NCBI GenBank assembly: GCA_028023455.1
Contig: JAQFVV010012400.1
Coordinates: forward strand, 11,721,748 to 11,785,747
Direction: 5' to 3'
Source: Epiperipatus broadwayi
Lineage: Eukaryota; Onychophora; Udeonychophora; Euonychophora; Peripatidae
DNA: 64,000 bases
The translations under genes were made by a program, and so were the position numbers. The notes beneath the pieces were generated by a model that ran no database searches, was not told where the DNA came from, and saw only the letters and a program-made list of their open reading frames with translations. How positions within the stretch are numbered: the stretch's first letter is position 1; each line of letters begins with the position of its first letter. Below are positions 34,207 to 46,300 of this stretch, piece after piece.

Positions 34207-36539
34207 AAACGAATTTTTGACGAAATAAAAACTTTTTATAGAAAAGAATCCATTACTGTTCAATTTTATTAAGATTTGTATATAGCCTTTCTCGGTGAAT
34301 AATTACATTAAATAATGACTTCATTGAATTACTGTTTTGTTAGTATTATGTCATTGATTTAAAAAAAAAAATCTGAAAACTAAAAGTTCATTTTTGAAAT
34401 AATTTAGATATTCCACTGAAAAATAATGGTCTTTCTGGTGACTTAACTTTATAATCAGTTAATCTGGATCTTAGATTAACCTCTAAACAAAAATCTATTA
34501 ACATATTTTATTGACAATATTAGATGACTTTCTGGACTGGGTCTATTATTTGAAAAATAACTTCGGTCTTTAAACTAGATAAATATAGCAAAGCAACTAC
34601 TATGATGTTTTTACCAGTTTTAAATATTTTGAAAAAAAAATTACAGTTAATCTACTGAGTTTATGACTATGATGCTTAATTATAATAACACTAATGTGTT
34701 AGAGAAACTATAAAAAAGAAATAATTTTTTCTTTTAAATGAAAAATATGTTATGAGTGTTGGCAATTACTCTATTTAAAGTAACAAATACTAAATTGACC
34801 AATATATAAGTTATTTTACAAAAAATGAAATGATGTATGCTGATAATATATGTTTTATTATCAGAGTTGCTAATTATCTCATTTTTAATTTACTTTAAAA
34901 CCTCTATATTGATGTTCTCAACTCTTAAGCCATTTAACTGCAAGTCTTTTATGCTTCAATTTTCTAACTGAATTTGCTAGAATTTTCACATATATAATTT
35001 GTTTATTCACTATTATAAAATTTTTACAGTCCCCATGTTTACTTATTTACAACTGATAATAAAAGTCACATTTCTCCGGTCTCAGAACTTGAAAATCCCA
35101 ACTTTCTGTAGCTATGTCATTGCCTCATCCTCCTCACTAATTATAAATCTATTTTATGAAAAAATTATATCATGTTTGACTATTTAAAAATCATAGATTT
35201 TACTTGGGGAGCAATTTATGAAAAATCTCTTAAAGCCCAATCACTTATTTTTTAAATTGTTAAATTTATAGTTTAAAAAGCATATGTATTTAGTCTTGTT
35301 CTCTAATCACAAAAATTTAATGAGATTTATTTAGAAATAAAACAAATTATAAAAGAAATGTTATATTTATTAAGTTGATTATAACAAGATATTGACTTTC
35401 AGAGAATTTGAAGAATACTAAAGCTTTTAACCTTATTTATTTGGCCAATTGTTTAATTTGATGATTTTGTAATTTCTCATTTATTAGATTTCATAACCTA
35501 ATATTAGAGATGTTGATAATAAGTTTTGATAAGAGTGGGTATAATGTTTTTCACCTTAAAAAAAAAAAAAAAAAACAGTCTGCAGAATTAAAAATAGATT
35601 TTTGTTTGAGCAATGAAATTGTTAAAGGAATAATCGATCTAAAATTTTTAATAGTTCTAGTTTTTGGTAATGTTATCTTCAACAAAAACCTAGATTATTG
35701 TACCATTTTTATACAACAAGAATTATGTAATTTTTAGAATACGCATTAAATAAATGCATTTATTAAATAAGAATCTAATAAGTTAAATTTGGCATTAAAA
35801 AAGTCAGAAATGTCACTCATTATCCAGATAAGGTCAATTTTTGTTAAAAAGATTTCATTAAATTCCTAGTCCACATTCTGCTTTATAATATTTATCTATT
35901 GCTCATCTAGATGTTTTTAGATGTTTGCAATTTTAAAATTAAAATTTATTATCTCCTTTTGGAATTACAAGAAATTCTACTTCAAGAAAAGAAATTAACC
36001 CATATTTTGTCCTTGCATTTAACTACATGAATTGTATCTATTTAATTAAACAAAGTCTATAAAGCTAAAACTTTTCCTATGTTATTAAGAAATACACTAT
36101 TACCATTAATATCTTTAACTATCAGAAACATCCAATGAATTTGAACTAGAATTTGTGAATCCCCTTAAGATATTAAAATTTAAAGATGGTTTAGATTTGA
36201 ATGAGATCAGTAAAATGGAAGATGATATTCCACTGAAAAGTGCTATACAGAGCTAATATTCAATAAAGGCAATTTATTAGTATATTTTCATTTGTGACAA
36301 AACAATATATGAAGACAATAAGAAATAAAAAAGTATTTAAATATTATCTAATTAAAAGAATTGGATATGTGTAATTCTGTAAAATGATACAAAAAAAAAA
36401 AAAATTAATGATGACAATGAAATGTAACTGAAATGATTATATACAAAAGAACAAGTCTCATAAATATAAAACAACATTAACATTGGAAGGTTGTTCAGGC
36501 AGTAAAAAAAAAAAGTGGTATTATTATTAAAATGAGAGA
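34207..36539. other. A+T-rich region without recognisable genes
   Basis: Open frames at 34999-35187 and 35510-35737 are low-complexity (the latter contains an A18 tract). No repeat or RNA gene is supported. Confidence 0.4.
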
Positions 36540-37960
36540 TGACATGAAATATGTAGAAGAATTCTATAAAGAATTTAATTAAAAAAGAAACAAAAGTAGC
36601 TTCTGTAGTTAGAATATCTTTTGAAATTCAGAGGATTTTAAATGAAGAGATAGGTGAGACATGCATTTAAATAGATGATGATCGGAAAAACTTTGGGAAA
36701 TATTGGAATTTATAAATATTTCAAAAGAAGCAGTTGAAGAAATTATAATAAATGTCTAAATGATAAAGATATGATTAGAAGATGGCAGTAGTGATATTGA
36801 TATTTAAAAAAGATAAAAAATATTAAAAATTAAAGATCTATCAATTTTCTGCCAGTTCTAACAATGGTAGAATAATGATTCTAGGGCTTAAGATCCATAA
36901 TCACAGTTCTAGCTCCTTTATTTTCAATATTCAAATTTCCTTGAGCAATAAACCATTAGATTATTTATTTTTTCAATAAATTCATTACAACTTTTCCACA
37001 GAAAACTTTTGTCTCAAACCATTTAATGGAGCAAACTAGATTTAAAAATAGATCACATAACAAGTGTTAAGAATTATTATAAAAAGAACTAATAAATATA
37101 AGTGGCATTGTGCTTTGGATTTATATATTATGATAAAGCATTTGATCTTATAAATATTTCAGTAATTGGTATAATTAAAACTTTGGAACAGCAAGACATA
37201 GATTATTGTCAAATTTTGAAGAAAATTAAAATACAATAACCATGATTAGTTACTTGATAAAACTAAAAAGATCAATAATGATGATATATGTCAGAATGAT
37301 TCAATCTTATAAACTTGTTATGTCTATAAGCAAAAAATATTTTGGGGAAATTAATCTGAGAAGTTAATAGAATAAATGTAAAATATTCAGTTTATTTAGA
37401 TTTTTAGATTGTATAATTGTTTTACAAAAGCTATCAATTAAAAATAAGAAAATTTAACTAAAGATTTATGCTAAATAGACTAATAAATCATATATAATAG
37501 CTTTTCAAAAAAGAAAAATTGATGGTAGTGAATTAAAAATTAACAACTATAAATATCTTGGTCAGATTATTAATACAAATTGGAAATGTAATAGTTGAAA
37601 TTTGTCATAAAATTAAACTTAGGTGAAGTGTTTTTGGTAGAAATAATATTTACACAAAATACATCTATATATTTGGAAAAAAAGGGTTTTTACTGTGGGA
37701 TCAAGCATCAAATGTAGAACATAAAAGATTGAAATAGAGTTGGATTGGATATGTTGCTAGAAGAGATGATAATTGATAGACAACTTAAATTGTAAAGTGG
37801 ATCCCAAAAAATTAAACAATTTAAAAAAAAAAAAGATCCTCTATGAAATGGATCAAGAAAATTTGCTTAAGTGATGTGAGAAGATAATCTAAGGATCAAA
37901 GAAATTGGATTAAACTTGGAGTGACCATCTTGCATTAGATAATTAATTTAAAAATGATAA
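36540..37960 (+). pseudogene. Degenerate LINE (non-LTR retrotransposon) relic
   Basis: Read with frequent frameshifts, the plus strand gives the usual RT series: an LKK-K-N-RSINFLPVLT-type motif near 36810-36870, then MEQTRFKNRSHN near 37027-37065. Next is an IYYDKAFDLINISVIGIIK segment near 37120-37180 (the Y-D--KAFD box), and an IGHVARRDDN-W motif near 37745-37780 followed by KICLSDVRR. A SINE-like repeat copy interrupts it at 36870-36975. No frame is intact. The C-terminal motif links it to the fragment at 23590-23850. Confidence 0.7.
36870..36975 (+). repeat. Diverged SINE-like repeat copy inside the LINE relic
   Basis: Landmarks AAGATCCATAATCACAGTTC, TTTCCTTGAGCAATAAACC and ATTAGATTATTTATT parallel those of the copy at 38761. 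It lies between two RT motifs of the LINE relic, so it was inserted later. Confidence 0.5.
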
Positions 37961-38260
37961 TGATATGAAGCATTATAGTTTACATTTCATAAGGTTGTAG
38001 TTATATAATGTTTAATATTTTGCATATGTATGTTAAAGCTTTATGTAATGCCTCATAAGTGATGTCTTCTGAAAGATTTTAAAGATGTTATAATTATTAA
38101 TGCTTTAGTCATCTTGCATACACTTTTTAAAAGACATCCACTGTATTACCTATTTTTAAGATCTCAAAATTTGAAACCAAAAATGTTGAAAGGTATTTTA
38201 TAAAATCATATATTTGTTATTAGTTAATACTGTTTTTTTTTTTATTTTTATTATTTATAG

Positions 38261-38279
38261 CACAGAATCTTAGGCAAAT
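38261..38279 (+). other. 5' untranslated part of the V-ATPase exon, after a 3' splice site
   Basis: A strong pyrimidine tract (38232-38258) ends in TTTATAG at 38260, a good 3' splice site. The exon therefore begins at 38261 with 19 untranslated bases before the ATG. At least one upstream leader exon is implied; I cannot place it. Confidence 0.75.
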
Positions 38280-38396
38280 ATGGGATCATTGTTTAGAAGT
38301 GAAGAAATGGCTCTTTGCCAACTCTTTCTTCAATCAGAAGCAGCCTATGCTTGTGTTTCAGAACTAGGAGAGCTTGGACTGGTACAATTTAGAGAT
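38280..38396 (+). CDS. V-type proton ATPase 116/100-kDa subunit a, first coding exon
   Basis: The 39 codons begin [10 protein letters not shown] and end [13 protein letters not shown], the highly conserved start of the V0-sector subunit a. That protein forms the proton half-channels and anchors the V1 motor on endosomes, lysosomes or plasma membrane. Only the cytosolic N-terminal start is present; the full protein is about 830-850 residues with eight transmembrane helices. The ATG is fixed by family conservation and follows a 3' splice site by 19 bases. The exon ends AGAGAT and is followed by GTAAGT at 38397, a consensus 5' splice site, in phase 0 after FRD. The next conserved segment (normally starting LNPDVNAFQ) is not seen in the remaining 25.6 kb, so a very long intron is inferred. 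The residues are closest to arthropod versions as I remember them. Confidence 0.95.
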
Positions 38397-39171
38397 GTAA
38401 GTTGTTTTTTTTTTTAAAAAGGAAACATTATCTAGTGAAAGAGAATTTCATAAATGCATAAATTTCATAACATCTATCACAAAAGACAGATAGATATTCA
38501 GGCAATAAAAAAATTTAGAACCAAAATGGGTTGTTGTTTTTTTTTAAATTTAAAGCAATCCACATATTTTAAGTTGAATGAGAGAGGGCTATTTGAAATT
38601 GAATTAAATATCTGAAAAATAGCTTAGTTTATATGTTTAAATATGTTTTTAAATTGCTTTTAATGTTTAGTATTATTTTATAATTGAAAAATTTAGTATG
38701 CTAACAATTTTAAAAGCAATGCCATTGTTTTATAATTTATTTTTTATGATTGAACTATGTGGTTGGTTTGGTGCAGTAGTAGAATGGTAGACTGGAGCTC
38801 AACATCCATAGATTGCAATCCAGCTCTTTTGCCCTCTGATATACAAATTGCTTAACTCCCAAGCAGTAAACCATCTAATTATTTATTTATCTATATGATT
38901 GTTAAAATTTACTATATTGTATGTATAAGCTATTTGTAAATTTTATTTAATTCTAATTGAAATATGTTCAATTTTAAGAATCTGAATTTTAATTTTTAAA
39001 ACTGATAATTTTTATGCTAATTTTAAACATAGATAGTAGTGTTAGTGACTTTTAATTCAGAAATTAAAACTTGTTTGATCATTATTATGATAAATGATGG
39101 TAAAAAAATATAAAAAACTACAATATATTGTCTAATATTCTATAAATTTTGCAATCACAGTGTTCAAATTG
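38397..39171 (+). other. Start of the first V-ATPase intron, with a SINE-like repeat
   Basis: The GTAAGTTG donor begins at 38397. The intron sequence is A+T-rich. The SINE-like copy at 38761-38890 lies within it. All later features up to the unseen second exon would also be intronic. Confidence 0.7.
38761..38890 (+). repeat. SINE-like repeat with tRNA-like head (best copy)
   Basis: The start GGTGCAGTAGTAGAATGGTA resembles an RNA polymerase III A box and GATTGCAATCC resembles a B box (GGTTCGAATCC consensus). The tail is shared with the copies at 36870 and 31690: TTGCCCTCTGATATACAAAT, ACTCCCAAGCAGTAAACC, ATCTAATTATTTAT. A tRNA-derived SINE family is inferred. Confidence 0.55.
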
Positions 39172-39400
39172 TAATTATATAGAAGGTAAACAAACCTCCA
39201 CAATAGAGCCAATTAAACAAGATGATAAAACTGTAAAAATACTCTCATCCCAGCCACAAGATAAAGTCTTTAAGAAATAAGATGGTTGCTCTTATTTCCT
39301 AAATATTTTATTTTGTGGCTGGGGTGAGATTATCCTTACAGTTTTATCATCTTGTTTAATCGACACTGGTTTGGAGGTTTGTTTACCTTTTATATAATTA
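39172..39400. mobile_element. Hairpin MITE, about 0.23 kb
   Basis: AAGGTAAACAAACCTCCA near 39183 is mirrored by TTTGGAGGTTTGTTTACCTT ending at 39389. The symmetry continues inward (GATGATAAAACTGTAA with TTACAGTTTTATCATC, and CCAGCCACAA with TTGTGGCTGG) and outward into the A+T-rich ends. No coding capacity. Confidence 0.88.
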
Positions 39401-39759
39401 GTATATTGTCTGGGAAAAAGAAATTTAAAACAAAAATTTTTTTTAAAACATTGAAAAGTTTCAAAAGTGTCTATAATAATTTAGTATTTTTGTTTTTATT
39501 TATTTAAATCATGATCTTCTTGTAGTTATTCAAATAGACTTTTATTTTTATATTAATCTCTGGCTTAAATATTCTCTCCTACTGTGTTTTTCATAGACCT
39601 TATTTGAAACTGGAGTTTATGTCTGATAAACTTTAAAATAATCAATTTAAAACAAAATTGAAACAAACAACTTATTATAAATAAAAAATTTATTTCATAC
39701 ATCAATCCGGTTTTCATTCTTTATTGGAACAATACTAAGATGTTTCTTTTTATAAAATC

Positions 39760-42700
39760 ACACGCGATGTGCTATGGCTTTTTTTTTTTTATCAAAGTCA
39801 GGAATCTCTCAGCCACTATGCCCAGAGAAACCTGTTAGCCATCTTACCGTCCCTTTCATTTCCCACCCTAAGTTCCCAATATTCTTCTCTATCCTGCTTC
39901 ATTCCATTTCCACATCATCAGCTTTGTCCCTCTATGGCCTTTATATTTAGATCCTCCTTTTTACAAACCCAGCATAAAAACCCAAGAGCCCAATTTCTGG
40001 ATAATCACTTTGTTTATATTTATTCTCTCACAACTTCCTTATTTGTATCCTTTCTGCTTGTAAGCATTTACGTTCAACTAACAGATGCCTAATATTTTCC
40101 TTACATAACTTGCAGACTAAATCCCCCACATTTCTCCATTTATGTATATATTTCCTTGTTGCTAATGATGCTGTTCAACCTTAAACAGTAAACTATATTC
40201 TTTGCTATTATCGTTAATTAATTTACACCCAATATTCTGTTCACTTGTATATATATTTAGTCTTTTTACTCTCCATACTAGTTTTCCAACTCATTATTTT
40301 TTATTAATGCATCTATTCCTTTATCCCATTCTTTGCCACTATAACACTCAATAATTTTCCTTACACAATCATTCCACCTTTTCTATAAATATACTGACAT
40401 AAAGTCTTTATCCAAATCTGCATATTTTACTACCTTTTTCACCCATCTCGTTATCTGTCCTTTACTCATAACTCAATTAAATACTATTTTGGCTATTCTC
40501 TTATTATCCACTAATTGCATTCTATTGAACATTTTTCATTTTGCTTTTTGCATTTCTCATATAAAAACTTGACTATCCTGTTTCTCCTTGAATTGATTCT
40601 TTGCCATCCACACATCTGCATTAATAAATACATGTCTTCCTACTTCTCTTTGTACTTTTTCTAAGTAATCTAACACCTCTTTACTAACACATAATGCATC
40701 ATTGCCATAAGTTTATCCTGCTACTACCACTACCTTCAATATGAAAACACATTTTATCAGTCCCTTTTTTTGCTTCATTTATCAATTTTTTCTCCCATTC
40801 ATCCAAGCAATTTATCTGATTACTTAAGATGATTCCCAAATAGTTATACCCCTTCACCACATTTAACTTTATATCCCCCAATAAAAATTCTTCCTCTTTT
40901 CCCATCATTTATCATCATTATTTTTGATTTTTTTTTCACTAAATTTAATCCTCATCTCTTTACTCATTCTTTTTGTATACTTCTTCAGCATAAGTTCCAT
41001 CATCAGCAAATAAAATTCCTGATAATATTTGCACTCCCTTACCATCTTTTAATGGTATTTCTACCCTCTTCCTAGTGTTTCCGTTGGTCTTTCCATTTCT
41101 CTCAAATATAACAAAAACAAAATAGGTGACATAGGTATTCTTGTCTTAGTCCCACCCCATTTTTAATTCTAACTCTATATTTCCTAATTGATATGTATAA
41201 TAATTATTTTCATACAATCTCTTAATAAGATTTACTAAAACTTCATTCCCAAATTTACTAAACGTATCCATAATCTATTTATATTTACTCCATCGTATGC
41301 TTTCTCTATATCTATAAAGACCATATATAACTGTCTACCTGCATTCCTAATCATATTTATAAATTGTGCAACTACAAATAAACTATCTCCTATATGCTTA
41401 TTTGTTCTAAAACCTTTTTGCATTTCTCTCACTATTAGTTTTTCCATCCATTTTGTCACCCAGCTACCATATATGCAAAAACTTTACATAACACTGACGT
41501 TACCGCTATCAGTCTATAATTGTTTATCTTTTTATGGTCCTTACTCTTTCCTCTAAATATTAGCCTCACTCTTGTATTATTCTAGCTATCTGGAAATTCT
41601 GTCTTCTGTGTGTTCTCATTAAAACATGATAATTTAATTTTGCTCTATTTCCCAAATTCATCACCATCACTGTTGTCCATCCATCTAAACCTCTTGCCTT
41701 TTCACTTTCTTCCCTGCCTTATTCATTTTATTTTTTGTAAAACTAATATTATTTTAAGATTGTCTCTAATTTTTCTTTAGAGCTACAATCTTTTTCCTCA
41801 TCATTTAGTAATACTATTTCTCTTACCCCTATTATCCTTTTTTTAATATATTTCCAAAATTTTTTGTCCCTATCTCTTCCATTTTTATTAATATCTTCCA
41901 ATAATTTACTATTTAATTTCATTCTCTCTCTATAATTATCTATTTTAGCTAACTTGTTTTTTAAAAAAAAGTTTTCCCATTTAATATTAACATCTTGGTC
42001 ACTTTCTTTGTTTTTATTAGCACTTTTATATTCTCTGCATGCTTTTTTCCATTCTTTTATACTTTTACTAATCTCACTTATCTATTACTTTTATTCTTTA
42101 GAATATTCTCACCTAAAACCCTATTTGCCACTTTTTCTACTTCACCACACCAGTCTTTATATTCATCCCCAACAAACTCTTACATGATTTCTTCTACTTT
42201 TATTTTATATTCTTCTTATTCTTATCATTCATTCTTTATCCACATCTTTCACTATCCTTTCTACTTTTATTACTATTTTCCATCACTTACTAACCATTTC
42301 TATTATAAAGAAATTATGATAACTATTACATACTCTTTTTTCATTATCAAACACTTGAATTTTATTATACTTTATTCATTCCTCTTTCTCTACTAATATA
42401 TAATCTATTGTGTGAAATACATTATTTCTAGATCATGTATTGCCCCTCATAAATATTTCATAAATTTCCAATGCTCAAATTCAATCTCTGACAAAATTTT
42501 TTCAAAAGCTGTCCATTCTTGTTATCCATGTTATCAATTTCTTCAATATGTCCATTCATTCCCCTATAACTATTATTTTCTTTTTTTTCCGAAACTCTGT
42601 AGGCATTCATATATGCTATTGTTCCACTCCATTATCATTTATCTCCAGTGGCCATACACTCTATAGCCACCATCCATTCTTGTTTTCTTAACTTTATCTT

Positions 42701-43390
42701 AAACCACAAATGTTCTTGACACTTTGCAGTATTTAAATATTTTTTTGACATACTCCTATACCTTCCCCCCTTATTTTTCTTTTCTATTTATATCCTGCCA
42801 TACCAAATCCTCCAGTGGAGATTTTTCTCTTACATATGGTCCACTACCTCAAACCCTTCAGTTTTAACTGCTTTAATTCCAACCACTTGTTAAATTTCCT
42901 ACCACATTGCATATTCAAATATCCAAATTTTAACAATTTCTTCCTTTCTTATTACCCTTTTATAAATTCTTTTAAGTCTTTCTTCTCTATTACCTTTGTA
43001 ATTAGTTTGTTTATCATTAGTGTTACAGACCCATTCCCTCTCCACATATACATTTATATCTGAATCAGCTACTCTTTGTATACTTTTTACATTTCTGTCC
43101 ATTCTTAACTTTCTTTTTAACAATACTGTAATTAAAATCCTACCCCCTTTATAAATTTCCCGAACTATAATATTTTTCCATAAATCAAGCCCCCTAATGC
43201 TTCACTTCCTTAATTTGCTAAGTGCAATCCATCTTTACTATATATTTCCCTCTTACTAATAAAAAAATCCCACACATCCACAAATATAACATTATTTTTC
43301 TCACATAATTTTTTCCATCTCATTTATAGAACATGCCCTATCTAATGAAATTCCTCCCATTTGTGTATCTGGTTAATCATTAAATATAGT
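39760..43390 (-). pseudogene. LINE (non-LTR retrotransposon), about 3.6 kb, degenerate
   Basis: The region is markedly C- and T-rich on the plus strand, purine-rich on the coding minus strand. The frame at 41235-41459 carries the RT motif VFIDIEKAYDGVN preceded by QKGFRTNKH. Further along, near 40970-41060, the catalytic FADDGTYAEEV box is present. The 40699-40908 frame gives the thumb-like GYNYLGIIL. The upstream part (about 41700-43390) should be the endonuclease; the fragment at 42899-43123 is basic but I do not see clear catalytic motifs. Frameshifts and stops break it throughout. Plus-strand frames over this interval (for example 41954-42396) are antisense shadows. Confidence 0.8.
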
Positions 43391-46300
43391 AATGAAAATT
43401 TAAAAAAAAAAAAAAAATGCTACAGTATATCACAAGAGATGTTCATAGAGTGTGAGACAAACTGACTGACTTAAATTTCAATTTTTTTGGAATTTTTTTT
43501 CACTTAATATAGTAAATATTTATGAAAGCTGGATTTACATAAGTAAGAGTCTGTTTTGTGCCTTTTTATTTACAAATTATACTTTTAGTCTGATTTCATA
43601 ATGTTACACTGATTATCTATTTATTTAGAATATGGATTTTTTTTTTTAGACAGCTTAACAAAAAATATCTATTCATATTTTTGATCTTTTTCAGATTATA
43701 GGAATTGGTTTCTCTCTTTAGATTGTTAGATTCTTTTCTCTCTCTCTTTTTTTTATATGTTCTTAATTATTTTAATTTTTATTTTAAAAATTGTCATCAT
43801 GGTCATGCATAACTAACCTATAAATATTCTATGAAAAAGAAAAATTGATATTACTAATCATATTATTGATGAATCCTAAATAAAATTTTTCAGTAACATC
43901 AAAGATAGTTGTACTTTGGATTTTATCAAGGATAACATAAGTAATGTTACTTCCAACCTCTGGATAACTGATGCAAATATATACCAACAAATTCATATTT
44001 TTATCTTTACTAAAATTGTTTTTTGATATATGTCAATTTATTTATGAATATTGTATTTTTTTTGGAAAGTTGGCCTACTTAATTTTTTATCTTCATTCAT
44101 GCTAGATAAATAGTGTATAATCTAATAAAATTAATATATTGAATCTTCGTTTATATAAACCAACCCATTTATTTTTATGGAAAAATCTGAATTGCAGTTT
44201 TGACATTCTTTCAGAATATCTTTGTTATTTGTTCATTATTTATCACTTCCTTTATTTATTTATTTATTTGAATGAGTTTGTTTTTATTCAGAGCTTTTTT
44301 TAATCATTCTAGAGAATTGGCTATTATTTAATGATATATTCAATGATTGGTAATTGATTTTATTGGTCTGAATTTATAAGAATTTCTTTTTTAAATATTT
44401 CATTTGAATTTGCATCAACCATAGATGTAATATGAAAAGACTATTGGTATTTTTTAAAATCAAAGTTAATTTATATGTTTAATAAATATTGCAATAAATT
44501 TTATAATATGGCATTAAAAAATCAAAAGATGCTAATTTTAATTTCATTATTATTTGAAAGATTCAAAGCTACTATAGGTTATTAAGGCATTGTAATGATC
44601 TTAGATGTAGGTAGTGTTATTTGGTAATTTGGTTAAAACAAAAGCATGGTGGTTTCTGTCTTACTTAGTTGGAGGTATGCAAGCAAGTAGTTAAGCTCAA
44701 GAAATATACTATTTGATTGTCAACTTTAGCATAAAGTTGTTGGAAGATTTGGACTAAATTTTATCTGTATTGAATGTCAAACATAAAATATGCTGCTAAG
44801 TAAACTAGTTAATTGTCCAGATTATGTCACCACACATTTAACCTTTCTTATTAAAAATTCACTTTTCAAGAAGATGTGTTTGATTATTTTGAAGCTGGGT
44901 CCAAATCATTTTGCTGAAATGTTTTTGATTAAAATTAAACTAATACTTATAAATAAAACTCTTGTGAGATTCATAAAGCCAGACTTAAGCCAAAAAGATC
45001 AGTTTAACATCAGTAATAGATATCAAAACTAATTTTCAGGATTAATTGCCAGATCTTAATAGATAACATATTAGTTTTCAACAATTGATTTGACTGTCAT
45101 TATCATAACAAATTATCTGGGCCTCTCTTATTATATTTGTTTATGCATGTATATTAGTTTATTAATAATCCGAAGAACATTTTGAAAGGTTTGTATACAC
45201 CTCATTTAGGCATATTTATAAAATTAGTTTTTATATAAGTTCCCATTAAATGCAGAAGGGTGGAGTAATTAATTAAATTTGAAGAACATGTTAAATTTTA
45301 ATGAAGGAATCTGAATCTTTCATACACTTTAATAAATCTTTTATAAAACATTTATCCATCATTAGAAAATTACCTTCCATTTTGCTTTTATATTTGGATT
45401 ACAAACAAATTTAAAAAAAAAATCTTTTCCTATAAAATCTGTCAGATTCCTGAACTTAGTTTTCCAAGATCTGATTATTTTTAGAGTTCAACTAAATAAT
45501 AAAAAAATATGTCTAGGGAATAAATTTTGTCCATATAATTTTGTTTTACTCTAAACGCTTTCTCTTTACTCAATAGATTCCATCTGATTGATCCTATTTA
45601 ATAACTTAAAATATTTTTTTTAATTTTTTTACTACTATATTGGGAAATCTTATGCTCACTGTAACACACAATGATTTACTTATATGAATGCAATAGCTGG
45701 AGAGAATTTGACCAGGGATTAATGTTAAAAAATACTTTCAAGATAGCATAAAATGTTTTTTTTTCTATTTCAGAACATATTAATTCAAGTTTTTATATGC
45801 ATTGTTTCTTATAAAGATCCTTATGAACAGAAAATGTTAATTATATTGTGTGATAATGTAGATGATAGAAGTATTAGCTTTATGTCAACTTTTGTAGCTA
45901 TTTTTAGGGAGAAATGTTATCGATATAACCTTTTTATTACTATTTTTGATTCTATGTATGCTAAACAATGTGTTGTAGTTATAATTTGCCAGTATGCATG
46001 GATTCAGCCAATAGACCTATTTGTCTTATCCAAAAGACTCTAGATATAAAATGTTAGATATATGATATATCAGCTATATCCCAATGGAATCTTACATCAG
46101 AATTAATGATTTAAGTGAAAATCATTTTAAATATTTAAGATATATTCTTTATTTGTAAACAACAACCTGATGAATTAAAATTTTATTTATTGTAAACAGT
46201 TATTTTCAAGAAAATAGAGAACTTGTGAACTGTATTTCTGTCTCACTGTATTCCAAAATTTTTGAAGCACATTATTATAGTTAGTTAATTGTGATGTTAA

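Noticed and set aside
41954-43063. Plus-strand open frames of 77-133 codons
   Set aside because: They are antisense to a LINE and get their length from its purine-rich coding strand. The products are Phe/Ser/Tyr-rich low-complexity sequence.
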